From Streptomyces subrutilus (lineage in GTDB: Bacteria > Actinomycetota > Actinomycetes > Streptomycetales > Streptomycetaceae), in contig NZ_CP023701.1 in NCBI RefSeq assembly GCF_008704535.1, positions 3,286,001 to 3,350,000 on the forward strand: a stretch of DNA of 64,000 nucleotides, read 5' to 3'. This document shows, one piece after another, positions 49,071 to 58,181 of the stretch. The notes below the pieces were generated by a model. That model ran no database searches and was not told where the DNA came from. It saw only the letters and a program-made list of their open reading frames with translations. The position numbers and the translations under genes were made by a program. Position 1 is the first letter of the stretch. Every line of letters begins with the position of its first letter.

Positions 49071-49686
49071 CCGTGGCCACGCACGTGGTCGCCCCCTCCG
49101 CCAGCAGCGCCCCCGGGTCCGTGACCGCGAAGACCGCGAACCGGGCCGGTGCGCCCGGCTCCAGGACCCCGTGGAAGGCCTGCCCGGCCTCCTCCCGCCC
49201 CGCGAACGGGTCCAGGGAGGCGCCCGCGCCGTCGGCCGGGCCCGCCGGTGCCAGGACCACGAGCCCCGAGCGGACCACGGCCGTGCGCACCGCCGGGATC
49301 GTGAAGCGGCCGGTCAGTGCCGTCACCCCGCGGGCGAGCAGCTTCTGCGTACCGCGCCGGGCGCTGTGGCCCCACCGCGCCTCGGTCATCCCGAGGGCGG
49401 CCAGGGCCGCCTCCCCGGTGATCGGCCCGGTGCCGAGTTCGGCGGTCTCGTACGGGTCGTCGGGGTAGTAGGTCCGCTCCAGCAGCCCGTCGGCGCCGCG
49501 CACCAGCAGCCCCGGGGTGAGGACCCCGGGCCAGCGCCGGACCCGGGCGTGCGGGTGGCTCGCGGCGAGGTCCCCGTACGGCCCCACGCGGGCGATCCGG
49601 TCCCCTTCGACGAGCACCGCGCCGTCCGGCACGGGCTCGGAGCCCGCCCCGGCGACGAGGTGTCCTGCGGTGTGGAGCGTCAGCAC
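49036..49686 (-). CDS. Amidohydrolase/imidazolonepropionase-like protein lacking metal ligands
   Basis: 216 residues. The N-terminus follows the amidohydrolase beta-sandwich pattern (HLVAGAGSEPVPDGAVLVEG, DRIARVGPYGD), and the C-terminus likewise (GAPARFAVFAVTDPGALLAE). Where true enzymes have PGxxDxHxH, this reads LTPGLLVRGADGL, so the HxH metal ligands are missing, and the barrel is shortened. GTG 49686 lies seven bases after the mqnC stop, so the two genes form an operon. Possibly a non-catalytic partner in the futalosine pathway; function unknown. Confidence 0.72.
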   Translation of the reverse strand: MLTLHTAGHLVAGAGSEPVPDGAVLVEGDRIARVGPYGDLAASHPHARVRRWPGVLTPGLLVRGADGLLERTYYPDDPYETAELGTGPITGEAALAALGMTEARWGHSARRGTQKLLARGVTALTGRFTIPAVRTAVVRSGLVVLAPAGPADGAGASLDPFAGREEAGQAFHGVLEPGAPARFAVFAVTDPGALLAEGATTCVATVIGGRLLHRRR

Positions 49687-49693
49687 GGCGCGG

Positions 49694-50893
49694 TCAGTTC
49701 GTCGCGATGAGCTTCAGCTCGGGGTGGGCGGTGCCGCCTTCGAGGGCGGTGGAGGAGATGTGCGAGACCACGCGGTCGTCGGCCGGGTCGTTCGCCGGGT
49801 CGTCGTGGACCAGGAGGTGCTCGTAGGTGGTCGCGCGCTGCGCCGGGGTGCGGCCCGCCTTGCGGATCAGGTCGATGATCTCCTGGCGGTTGGAGCGGTG
49901 CTTGGCACCGGCCGAGGAGACCACGTTCTCCTCCAGCATGATCGAGCCCAGGTCGTCCGCGCCGTAGTGCAGGGAGAGCTGGCCCGCCTCCTTGCCGACG
50001 GTGAGCCAGGAGCCCTGGATGTGGGCGATGTTGTCGAGGAAGAGCCGCGCGATGGCGATCATGCGCAGGTACTCGAAGATCGTCGCCTGGGTCCGGCCCT
50101 TGAGGTGGTTGTTCTCGGGCTGGTAGGTGTACGGGATGAAGGCGCGGAAGCCGCCCGTGCGGTCCTGGGTGTCCCGGATCATCGCGATGTGCTCGATGCG
50201 CTCGGCGTTGGTCTCGCCGGTGCCCATCAGCATGGTGGAGGTGGACTCCACGCCCAGCCGGTGGGCGATCTCCATGATCTCCAGCCAGCGTTCGCCCGAC
50301 TCCTTGAGCGGGGCGATGGCCTTGCGCGGCCGCGCGGGCAGCAGCTCGGCTCCGGCGCCCGCGAAGGAGTCGAGGCCGGCCGCGTGGATGCGGCGGATGG
50401 CCTCTTCGGCGGAGACCCCCGAGATCCTGGCCATGTGCTCGACCTCGGACGCGCCGAGGGAGTGGATGACCAGCTGCGGGAAGTCCTTCTTGATGGCGGA
50501 GAAGTGGTGCTCGTAGTACTCGACGCCGTAGTCCGGGTGGTGGCCGCCCTGGAACATGATCTGCGTGCCGCCGAGCTCGACGGTCTCCGCGCAGCGGCGC
50601 AGGATGTCGTCGAGGTCGCGGGACCAGCCCTTCTTCGCGTCCTTGGGGGCCGCGTAGAAGGCGCAGAACTTGCACGCCGTGACACAGACGTTGGTGTAGT
50701 TGATGTTGCGCTCGATGATGTACGTCGCGATGTGCTCGGTACCCGCGTAGCGGCGCCGGCGCACGGCGTCGGCGGCCTGGCCCAGGGCGTGCAGCGGAGC
50801 GTCGCGGTAGAGGTCGAGCGCCTCTTCCCTGGTGATCCGGCCCCCCGCGGCTGCGCGGTCGAGGACAGACTGGAGAGCGGCCTGGTCGGTCAC
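49694..50893 (-). CDS. mqnC: Cyclic dehypoxanthinyl futalosine synthase
   Basis: 399-residue radical SAM enzyme of the futalosine pathway to menaquinone. The cluster motif CVTACKFCAFY (CxxxCxxC, about 71-79) is complete; GGHHPDYGVEYYEHHFSAIK and FIPYTYQPENNHLKGRTQAT are family-specific. It cyclises dehypoxanthine futalosine. GTG start at 50893. The mqnA gene lies upstream on the same strand beyond a 476-bp gap. Confidence 0.96.
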   Translation of the reverse strand: MTDQAALQSVLDRAAAGGRITREEALDLYRDAPLHALGQAADAVRRRRYAGTEHIATYIIERNINYTNVCVTACKFCAFYAAPKDAKKGWSRDLDDILRRCAETVELGGTQIMFQGGHHPDYGVEYYEHHFSAIKKDFPQLVIHSLGASEVEHMARISGVSAEEAIRRIHAAGLDSFAGAGAELLPARPRKAIAPLKESGERWLEIMEIAHRLGVESTSTMLMGTGETNAERIEHIAMIRDTQDRTGGFRAFIPYTYQPENNHLKGRTQATIFEYLRMIAIARLFLDNIAHIQGSWLTVGKEAGQLSLHYGADDLGSIMLEENVVSSAGAKHRSNRQEIIDLIRKAGRTPAQRATTYEHLLVHDDPANDPADDRVVSHISSTALEGGTAHPELKLIATN

Positions 50894-51369
50894 CGGTGCG
50901 TCACCTTTCGGCGGTGTGTCAAGGTCCGGACCGATCCAGCGTACGCCAGCGCCCCCCGGCGGCCGTCAGGGGCTTCGGGTGGGGTCTCCCTCCGGGTTTC
51001 CGGCCGGCGCGTCACCCGACCTGTAGTGCAGGGTTCCGCCGTCGTCGAGGGTGAACCGCTCGTCCGCGGAGCCGGCCGAGCAGCCGGTACGCGCCGATGG
51101 TCCGCGGTTCGCCGGCTTCGAGCGGCTGCGTCGCGTCCCCCGCCCCCTCCCCCGAGCTCCGGGCCGGACCACGGGTGGGGCCCGGACCCCGGCACCTTGG
51201 GGGGTGCAGGGCGACGGGGAGCGGGGGTCCGTCCCTTGCGCTCCTGCTGGTCTTCACCGGCGGGATCGCGGGGCGGGATTCCTTTTCGCATTCACCCGGC
51301 AGGGGCCGGATCGCGAAAAGGACGGGAATTCCCGGCACACCCCGGATTCACCCGGACGGGCTCCCGGAA
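50894..51369. other. 476-bp gap between mqnC and mqnA
   Basis: Contains the putative kinase gene remnant (50966-51136) and GC-rich sequence with repeated GGGGT/CCCGG blocks. The mqnC promoter should lie at the left end. No intact gene seen. Confidence 0.55.
50966..51136 (-). pseudogene. Probable remnant of a Ser/Thr protein kinase gene
   Basis: In one minus-strand frame the peptide QPLEAGEPRTIGAYRLLGRL appears, which is the typical N-terminus of streptomycete Ser/Thr kinases just before their glycine-rich loop. The frame then breaks, and a second frame gives DERFTLDDGGTLHYRSGDAP followed by a stop at 50966, like the end of a different segment. About 20 N-terminal and 30 C-terminal residues would remain. 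The codon before the N-terminal peptide is ACG, not a start. Identity rests on a short match, so it is tentative. Confidence 0.4.
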
Positions 51370-52260
<891 letters not shown>

Positions 52261-52351
52261 CTAGCCCCCCGTGTCACGTCAGCGTTCGGGCGGGTCTCAA
52301 ACGTCCGGGTGACGTGATCTTTCCCTCTGGTCCTGGCCCGAGGACGCGTGC

Positions 52352-52488
52352 TAGGCTCGTCGCAAGTTGCAGTTTGGTTTCCCTTGCAGTACGAGGCCTG
52401 CGGAGAATGTGACCCGCGGGCTTTTGTAGTTTTCAGACTTCTTAGCAGGTTCTGGAGCAGGGCGACCCTTTGGCCCATAGGAGGGCTC
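52352..52488 (+). promoter_or_regulatory. Long leader of the cold-shock gene
   Basis: A -10-like TAGGCT (52352-52357) is followed by about 120 bases of leader that is unusually T-rich for this genome (TTTTGTAGTTTTCAGACTTC at about 52424-52443). It ends in the ribosome site AGGAGGG (52479-52485) just before ATG 52489. Cold-shock mRNAs commonly use structured long leaders; the folding here was not computed. Confidence 0.5.
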
Positions 52489-52692
52489 ATGGCTACCGGA
52501 ACCGTCAAGTGGTTCAACGCTGAAAAGGGCTTCGGCTTCATCGCCCAGGACGGCGGCGGCCCGGATGTCTTCGTCCACTACTCCGCGATCAACGCCGCTG
52601 GCTTCCGCTCCCTTGAGGAGAACCAGCTGGTGAACTTCGACGTCACCCAGGGTCCGAAGGGCCCGCAGGCGGAGAACGTCACCCCGGCCTAG
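52489..52692 (+). CDS. Cold-shock domain protein
   Basis: 67-residue single-strand nucleic-acid-binding protein. RNP1-like KGFGFIAQ and RNP2-like VFVHYSAI are present (about 13-35). It is nearly all cold-shock domain, as in CspA/ScoF-type proteins, and serves as an RNA chaperone. Strong ribosome site; the downstream hairpin suggests a short, abundant, monocistronic mRNA. Confidence 0.97.
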   Translation: MATGTVKWFNAEKGFGFIAQDGGGPDVFVHYSAINAAGFRSLEENQLVNFDVTQGPKGPQAENVTPA

Positions 52693-52735
52693 TCGCCAGG
52701 GCCAACCACATCGCGGTTGGAAACGCAGTACCCAA

Positions 52736-52776
52736 GGAGCCCCGTCCCCTCTGTGCGAGCAGAGCGGCGGGGCTCC
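52736..52776 (+). terminator. Terminator of the cold-shock gene
   Basis: Outer stem GGAGCCCCG/CGGGGCTCC (52736-52744 with 52768-52776) and inner stem CTCTG/CAGAG, followed by CTGCCTTT. It lies 43 bases after the stop. Confidence 0.8.
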
Positions 52777-52810
52777 TGCCTTTCCCCTCCCGGGAAGGGG
52801 AGGGGCCCGA

Positions 52811-52860
52811 ACGCCGGTGGCCCCGGACCCCGCGCGTGCGGGGTCCGGGGCCACCGGCGT
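52811..52860. terminator. 23-bp hairpin between convergent genes
   Basis: Perfect 23-bp stem (52811-52833 with 52838-52860), loop GCGT, 18 bases from the transglycosylase stop. It would end transcription from both sides. Confidence 0.85.
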
Positions 52861-52878
52861 TGCGGGGTCCGGGCGGGT

Positions 52879-54597
52879 TCAGCCGGCCTTGGCCGGGGTG
52901 GTCGGCGCGGTGGTCGGCGGGGTGGTCGGCGCGGTCGTCGGCGGGGTGGTCACCGGGGCGGTGACCTCCACGTCGAGGACCAGGGTGACGCCGTCCGGGG
53001 TGGTCAGGCGCAGGTGGTGGGTGCCCGGGGCGGTGTCCGCGGCCGTGAACAGCTCCGGCAGGACGAGCCGGCCGTCGGCCGCGCTCTCCGGGAGCTCCAG
53101 GCTGGTCGCCTTCTCGCCCTCGGCACCCTTGAAGTACGGGCTCTTCGCGGTCTTCGGGTCCACCGGGACCCACGCGCCGTCCTTCTTCTCCACCAGCTCG
53201 GCGAGGACCCCGGTCACCGCGAGCGGCTTGCCCTCCGCCGTGGCGAGGACCGTGACGCCCGTGATGCTCTTGCCGGCCGCGGCAGTCAGCGGGTCGGCGC
53301 CCGCCGGACGGGCCAGCCTGTCCGCGACGGGCTTGGCCGTGACCGAGCCGTCGAGCCGCGCGGTGAGGCCCCCGACCTTGTCGTAGGCCGAGATCCGCAG
53401 CGTGAAGGTGCCGGGCTTGGGGCCCGCCTTCAGGCCGGGGGCGGTCGCGACGCCCTCGGCGTCCGTCTTGGCCACCAGGGATTCGGGGGTCTTCGGGAAG
53501 GCGGTGCCGCCGGTGGTGTCCGACTCGACCGTGAAGACGACGTCCCGGCCCGCGGCCGGCTTGCCGTCGCTGAGGACCAGCTTGACCTTGGGCACCGCGG
53601 TGAAGGCGGTCCCGGCCTCGGCGGTGAGCCCGGTCCCGCCGAGCACGTTCAGCTCGGTGAGGTGGGGCGCGGCGGGCGGGGTGGGCTTCTCCGGCGTCAC
53701 CGGCGGCGGGGTCGGCTTGGCCGGGGTGGTCGGCGTGACCGGGCCCGGCGGGGTGACGGGCGCGGGCGGGGTGACCGGCGGGCGCGGGGTGGGCAGGGTG
53801 CCGGGGGGCGCGGGCGGGTAGCTGCCGGCGGGCGGATTGGCGACCTCGCCGACGCCGTTCTGGTACTGGCGCATGAAGCCGAGCACCGCGTTCACGTACT
53901 CGCGCGAGTTGTTGTAGCTGAGGATCGCCTGGTCGAGCCTGGCGGGATCGGAGAGGTCCCGGTCGCCCGCGCACAGGTAGAGGCCGGCCCCGAGGGCGGC
54001 GTCGTAGATGTTGTTGGGGTCGCGGTTGCCGTCGCCGTTGCCGTCGGCGCCCCAGGTCCGCCAGGTGGAGGGGATGAACTGCATCGGGCCGACCGCCCGG
54101 TCGTACGCGGTGTCCGCGTCCCACTCGCCCTTGTCCGTGTCGCGGATCTCGGCGAAGCCGTTGCCGTCGAGGCGCGGGCCGCGGATGGGCTTCTCGGTGG
54201 AGCCGTCGGTCTTGAGCCCGTATCCGGAGGCGTGGACCGACTCGACCCGGCCGATGCCCGCCAGCAGCTGCCAGGGCAGCTTGCAGTTGGGGAGGGCGGC
54301 GGCCACCGACAGCGCGCCGCGCCGGTAGGCGTCGAGGGCGGTCTGGGGTATCCCGTCCGACCCGGCCGGGGCGGTGGCGCCCGGTGGCACCTGCGGGTTG
54401 GCGACGATGTCGGGCAGGTCCAGCCGCGCGTCTCCGCGGTCGGCGGCCTGCGGGCTGTCCGGAGTGGGCTCGGACTCCCCCGCGTCGGCGGTCGACGGAT
54501 TGGTCACGACGGCGGCCGTCGTCAGGCTGGCCGCGAGAGCGGCCGTGCACAGGACCTTGCGCGAGGTGTTGACGAGGTGGCGGTGAAGCGGCTTCAC
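52879..54597 (-). CDS. Secreted lytic murein transglycosylase with C-terminal beta domains
   Basis: 572 residues. Signal peptide at 1-40 (RKVLCTAALAASLTTAAVV then STADAG). The SLT/MltB-like domain (about 75-245) has catalytic Glu in LLAGIGRVESVHASGYGL, and AVGPMQFIPSTWRTWGADGN and AILSYNNSREYVNAVLGFM are family-typical. A Pro/Thr-rich linker (about 255-315) leads to two Ig-like regions (LTAEAGTAFTAVPKVKLVLS and TAAAGKSITGVTVLATAEGK) and a PTTAP-type repeat tail. It cleaves glycan strands without hydrolysis. The linker and tail may span or bind cell wall. Confidence 0.9.
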   Translation of the reverse strand: MKPLHRHLVNTSRKVLCTAALAASLTTAAVVTNPSTADAGESEPTPDSPQAADRGDARLDLPDIVANPQVPPGATAPAGSDGIPQTALDAYRRGALSVAAALPNCKLPWQLLAGIGRVESVHASGYGLKTDGSTEKPIRGPRLDGNGFAEIRDTDKGEWDADTAYDRAVGPMQFIPSTWRTWGADGNGDGNRDPNNIYDAALGAGLYLCAGDRDLSDPARLDQAILSYNNSREYVNAVLGFMRQYQNGVGEVANPPAGSYPPAPPGTLPTPRPPVTPPAPVTPPGPVTPTTPAKPTPPPVTPEKPTPPAAPHLTELNVLGGTGLTAEAGTAFTAVPKVKLVLSDGKPAAGRDVVFTVESDTTGGTAFPKTPESLVAKTDAEGVATAPGLKAGPKPGTFTLRISAYDKVGGLTARLDGSVTAKPVADRLARPAGADPLTAAAGKSITGVTVLATAEGKPLAVTGVLAELVEKKDGAWVPVDPKTAKSPYFKGAEGEKATSLELPESAADGRLVLPELFTAADTAPGTHHLRLTTPDGVTLVLDVEVTAPVTTPPTTAPTTPPTTAPTTPAKAG

Positions 54598-54830
54598 AGT
54601 GCGGCGATCCCCCCAGGAGCCGTCAAAGGAGCACGGCCGTGCGGGCCGTGAATATCCCCTGTCTATCAGGTATTCGCAGGAGACTCGCCGTCCCCCCGGC
54701 AGATGTGACGCACCATTCGTCTCGGCTTCGCCCGGCTCACCCCGCGCCGCGCGGCCGGGGACCTAAGACCCTGACCGGAATGCCCCAATGGCCCCCGCTT
54801 TTCGCCCTGTCCCCTCTTTACGCTGGTTCC

Positions 54831-55649
54831 ATGGCGACGAGCAGCACGAAGGACCGGCGCCGCGCGGCCCGCGAACGGCTCCGCGCGCGGCGGGAGGCCC
54901 GGGCCCGGCGGGCGGGTTCGCGGGGCCGCCTGCTGCTCGGCGGCGCCGTGGCCGCGGTGCTCGCGTTCGCGGCCGGGATCGGCGTCCATGCGGCCGCCTC
55001 GTCCGGGCCGGGCGGGTCTTCGCCGGACGGGCCGGCGGGCGGGCCATTCGTCCAACCCGCCCACACCACCGGCCGGGACGGCATCGTGATCCCGTACGGC
55101 AGGGCGGACGCGCGGCACACGCTGACCGTCTGGGTCGACGCCCGCTGCCCGTTCTGCGCGGGTTTCGAGCAGGGCCTGGGAGCGACCGTCAAGGAGCAGG
55201 CGGACGCGGGCGAGTACCGGGTCGAGTACCGCTTCGCGACCTTCCTCGACACGTCGCTGGGCGGCGGCCAGGGCTCCCGGCGGGCCCTCAACGCCCTGGG
55301 CGCCGCGGTGAACGAGGGGCCCGAGAAGTTCGTGGAGTACCTCCGGGTGCTCTTCGCGAACCATCCCGCGCAGGAGACGGAGGACCGCTTCGGGGCCACC
55401 GCCACCCTCCTCGAACTCGCCGACGGGGTGCCGGGACTGCGGACGCCCGCCTTCAACCGCGCCGTCAAGGAACTCACGTACATGCCCTGGGTGGAGAAGG
55501 TCGGGCAGGCCTTCTACGACGAGAACGTCAACGGCACCCCGTCGGTGTTCGTCGACGGCCGCAGGATCACGGTCAATTCGGGCCGGGGCATCGAGTCGAT
55601 CACCCCGGACGCCTTCCGCGCGCTGGTCACGGAGAACCGCCGCCCGTAG
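54831..55649 (+). CDS. Membrane-anchored DsbA/thioredoxin-like protein
   Basis: 272 residues. Very Arg-rich start (DRRRAARERLRARREARARR), one membrane segment (LLLGGAVAAVLAFAAGIGV, about 36-54), then an extracytoplasmic thioredoxin-fold domain of the DsbA-like Thioredoxin_4 group with active-site CPFC in VDARCPFCAGF (near 105) and the cis-Pro region NGTPSVFVDGRR. It probably oxidises or isomerises disulfides in exported proteins. ATG 54831; a longer open frame upstream is not family-like. Confidence 0.9.
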   Translation: MATSSTKDRRRAARERLRARREARARRAGSRGRLLLGGAVAAVLAFAAGIGVHAAASSGPGGSSPDGPAGGPFVQPAHTTGRDGIVIPYGRADARHTLTVWVDARCPFCAGFEQGLGATVKEQADAGEYRVEYRFATFLDTSLGGGQGSRRALNALGAAVNEGPEKFVEYLRVLFANHPAQETEDRFGATATLLELADGVPGLRTPAFNRAVKELTYMPWVEKVGQAFYDENVNGTPSVFVDGRRITVNSGRGIESITPDAFRALVTENRRP

Positions 55650-55772
55650 CCCCGCCGGGGTGGTCGAGGCGACGGCCGGCCCGTACCGGCGTGGGGAGGA
55701 CCGGGTGGGTGGCCCGGCCAGGAAGGGTGAGCCGCGCGGTTGCCGGGCCGTCTCCTTCGCAGGCCCGCCGGG

Positions 55773-57737
55773 TCATTCTCCGGCGGGGCAGGACCGCGTC
55801 CCGTTCGGCAGCCGGCCGTCGACGAGGAAGCGGTGCGCGTACGCGCGCACGCAGGCCGAGGCGTCGTAGCCGGTGTGGCCGTCGCCCTTGTGGTCCAGGA
55901 CCACCGCCGAGCCGAGCCGGCGCGCCGTCTCCTCCGTCCACTCGTACGGGGTGGCCGGGTCGCCGCGGGTGCCGACCAGGAGCATCCGCGGGGCTCCCGG
56001 GTGGTCGATCCTGCGGAGGAAGTCGGTGCCGGGCGGGCGGCCGTAGCAGGACAGCACGGTGCGCAGCTGGCGCGGCCCGAAGACCTTGGAGGCCTGGAGG
56101 AACGCGGGCCTCAGCTCGGCCAGTTCCCGCTGGACGGCCGCCGGCGAGGCCCCGGCGGCCGATCGGTCGGGGTCGTCGGCGCAGTTCACGGCGGCGAGCG
56201 CGGCGGCGGCGTTGTCGGCGGGCACCGAGCCGGGTCCGGTGCCGGGCGCGGGCTCCCCCGCGTCCGGGTCGCCGTCCTCGGCGGGGTCCGTCGGGCCGCC
56301 GAGCTGGAGCAGCCCGACGGGGTCGGAGCGGCGCTCGGCCAGGGCGAGCGCGTCGGCGAGCGCGGGCCAGGAGCCGCGCGCGTACAGGGCGCTGCCGATC
56401 GAGGCGACCGCGTCCTGGCCGGTCACGTACGAGCCGTCGCCGCCGACCAGCGGTTCGCGGTCGAGCCGCGCGATCAGCGCGTCGACCCGCTCCCCGGCCG
56501 TTCGGGCGTTGGTCCCGTACACGCAGCCCGGCCGGTGCGTGCACCAGGTCAGGAAGTGGTCCAGGGCGCGCTGCTGGCCGCGCGCCGTGACCAGGGCCTG
56601 TTCGCTCAGCGGCTCGCCGAGGGTGTCCACGCCGTCCAGGACCATGCGGCCGGTGGTGCGGGGGAAGAGGGCGGCGTACGCGGCGCCGAGCCGGGTGCCG
56701 TAGGAGAAGCCGAGGTAGTGGAGCTTCGCGTCGCCGAGCGCGCGGCGCAGGAGGTCCATGTCGCGGGCGACGTGCACGGTGCCGACGTACGGGAGGACCG
56801 GACCGGAGGCCAGTTCGCAGCGCCGGACCACCGCGCGCAGCGCGGCGAGCTGAGCGGCGGCGTCGTCCGCCTCGCCGGCGGTGTCCTGGGAGCCCGCGCA
56901 GGAGACGGGGGCGCTGTGGCCGACCCCGCGGGGGTCGAAGGAGACGAGGTCGTAGCGCTCGCCGAGTTCGGCGAAGTCCCGGGCGTCGGCAGCGAGTCCG
57001 GCCACGCCCTGGGCGCCTGGGCCGCCGAAGTTCAGCAGCAGCGAGCCGATGCGGCGGGCGGGGTCGGTGGCCGGTATCCGGGCCACCGCCACCCGGATCG
57101 TGCCCTTGGCCGGGTCGGCGTGGTCGAGCGGCACCTCGACGGTCCCGCAGCGCATCCCGGCGGGCACCTCCCGGCGCGCGCACGCGCCCCAGCGGACCCG
57201 CTGCCCGTGGAGCCGGCCCGCCGGACCGTCCCGGTCCACCGCGGCCCGCGCCGCGGCCGCCCCCACGCCCGCCGGTGCCGGCCCGCCGGCGGCCCCGGGC
57301 GCGGCCGCGGGAGCCAGGCCCGCCACCAGCAGCGCGCACCCGACGGCGACGCCCACCCGCCAACCGCCGCCCGCCCGGACACCGGGCCGTGCCGACGCCG
57401 ACGCCGAAGCGCCGGGAGCCGCGGAGCCCAGCGCGCCGGAACCCGCGGCCGTCCGGATACCGGGACCGGCAGGAGTCAGGGGCTCGGGACCGGCGAACGT
57501 CAGGGGGTCGGGACGGCCCGGGACCGGCGCATCGGGCCGAGCGGGCCCCCGCGCACCGAGACCACCCGGCACCGGCGCATCAGGCCGAGCAGGCCCCCGC
57601 GCACCGAGACCACCCGGCACCGGCGCATCGGGCCGAGCGGGCCCCCGCGCATCGAGACCGCCCGGGACCGGCGCGTCGGGAGGCGTGTGGGTTTCGCGCG
57701 GGACGGCGGGACGGCGACGGGGACGGGGACGGGGCAC
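55773..57737 (-). CDS. Exported alpha/beta hydrolase with TAP-type C-terminus and N-terminal repeats
   Basis: 654 residues. GTG 57737 has GAGGAGGG four to five bases upstream, which supports this early start. Residues 20-75 are tandem 16-residue repeats (PDAPVPGGLGARGPAR); the membrane or signal segment only comes at about 126-150 (RVGVAVGCALLVAGLAPAAA). The hydrolase fold follows, with LLLNFGGPGAQGV, nucleophile GFSYGTRLGAAYAALFP and the C-terminal TAP domain with LLVGTRGDPATPYEW and GHTGYDASACV. Relatives are secreted tripeptidyl aminopeptidases (SlpD/SlpE). The long region before the export signal is unusual. Confidence 0.88.
   Translation of the reverse strand: MPRPRPRRRPAVPRETHTPPDAPVPGGLDARGPARPDAPVPGGLGARGPARPDAPVPGGLGARGPARPDAPVPGRPDPLTFAGPEPLTPAGPGIRTAAGSGALGSAAPGASASASARPGVRAGGGWRVGVAVGCALLVAGLAPAAAPGAAGGPAPAGVGAAAARAAVDRDGPAGRLHGQRVRWGACARREVPAGMRCGTVEVPLDHADPAKGTIRVAVARIPATDPARRIGSLLLNFGGPGAQGVAGLAADARDFAELGERYDLVSFDPRGVGHSAPVSCAGSQDTAGEADDAAAQLAALRAVVRRCELASGPVLPYVGTVHVARDMDLLRRALGDAKLHYLGFSYGTRLGAAYAALFPRTTGRMVLDGVDTLGEPLSEQALVTARGQQRALDHFLTWCTHRPGCVYGTNARTAGERVDALIARLDREPLVGGDGSYVTGQDAVASIGSALYARGSWPALADALALAERRSDPVGLLQLGGPTDPAEDGDPDAGEPAPGTGPGSVPADNAAAALAAVNCADDPDRSAAGASPAAVQRELAELRPAFLQASKVFGPRQLRTVLSCYGRPPGTDFLRRIDHPGAPRMLLVGTRGDPATPYEWTEETARRLGSAVVLDHKGDGHTGYDASACVRAYAHRFLVDGRLPNGTRSCPAGE
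57513..57680 (-). repeat. Tandem 48-bp repeats, about 3.5 units
   Basis: Three full and one partial 48-bp units encode PDAPVPGGL(D/G)ARGPAR. Units 2 and 3 are nearly identical at the DNA level, pointing to recent expansion. Confidence 0.85.
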
Positions 57738-58181
57738 TGCACCCTCCTCGGGGGTGGCCCCCCGGCCGGTTCGCCCACCGTAGGCGCACCCGCGCGGCCC
57801 CGCCCGTCGGCCGGGGATCGCCCGCCGGGGTCACGCGACGGCTCGGCAGGCCCGCGCGCCGCCGACACCCGGCCCCGACCGACCGCGCCCACGGTGAGCC
57901 GAAAGAGTGACCCGCGCCCACCCGAACCCGAACTCGGGACCGGGGGCCGGGGCCGGGGCCGGGGCCCGGAAACCAAGGCCGAGGCCGCGGCCCGGCACCG
58001 CGGCCAAGCCTCGAAGACGAACCAAGGCCACCGCCAGGTCCCGGGGCCTGGTGCCAGGAAGCGGCCGGCTCGGCGCCCGGCGTCGTCCCGGCGGCGGGTC
58101 CCAAGCTCAACAGCACTGCGCGCGAGGGCACATGGGCGTCCGCGCGGCGGAGCCGCCGTGGGCACGGCCTCCGGACCGGCG
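57738..58181. other. 444-bp gap between TAP hydrolase and acyl-CoA ligase genes
   Basis: Both neighbours are on the minus strand. The sequence is very GC-rich, with GGGGCC repeats (57938-57966). Open frames on both strands are Arg/Pro/Gly-rich and unconvincing. It should hold the TAP hydrolase promoter; none recognised. Confidence 0.5.

Noticed and set aside
52274..52317. Inverted TCACGTCA/TGACGTGA upstream of mqnA and the cold-shock gene
   Set aside because: The arms are only 8 bp with a 28-base spacer; this is likely by chance in such DNA and was not scored as an operator.
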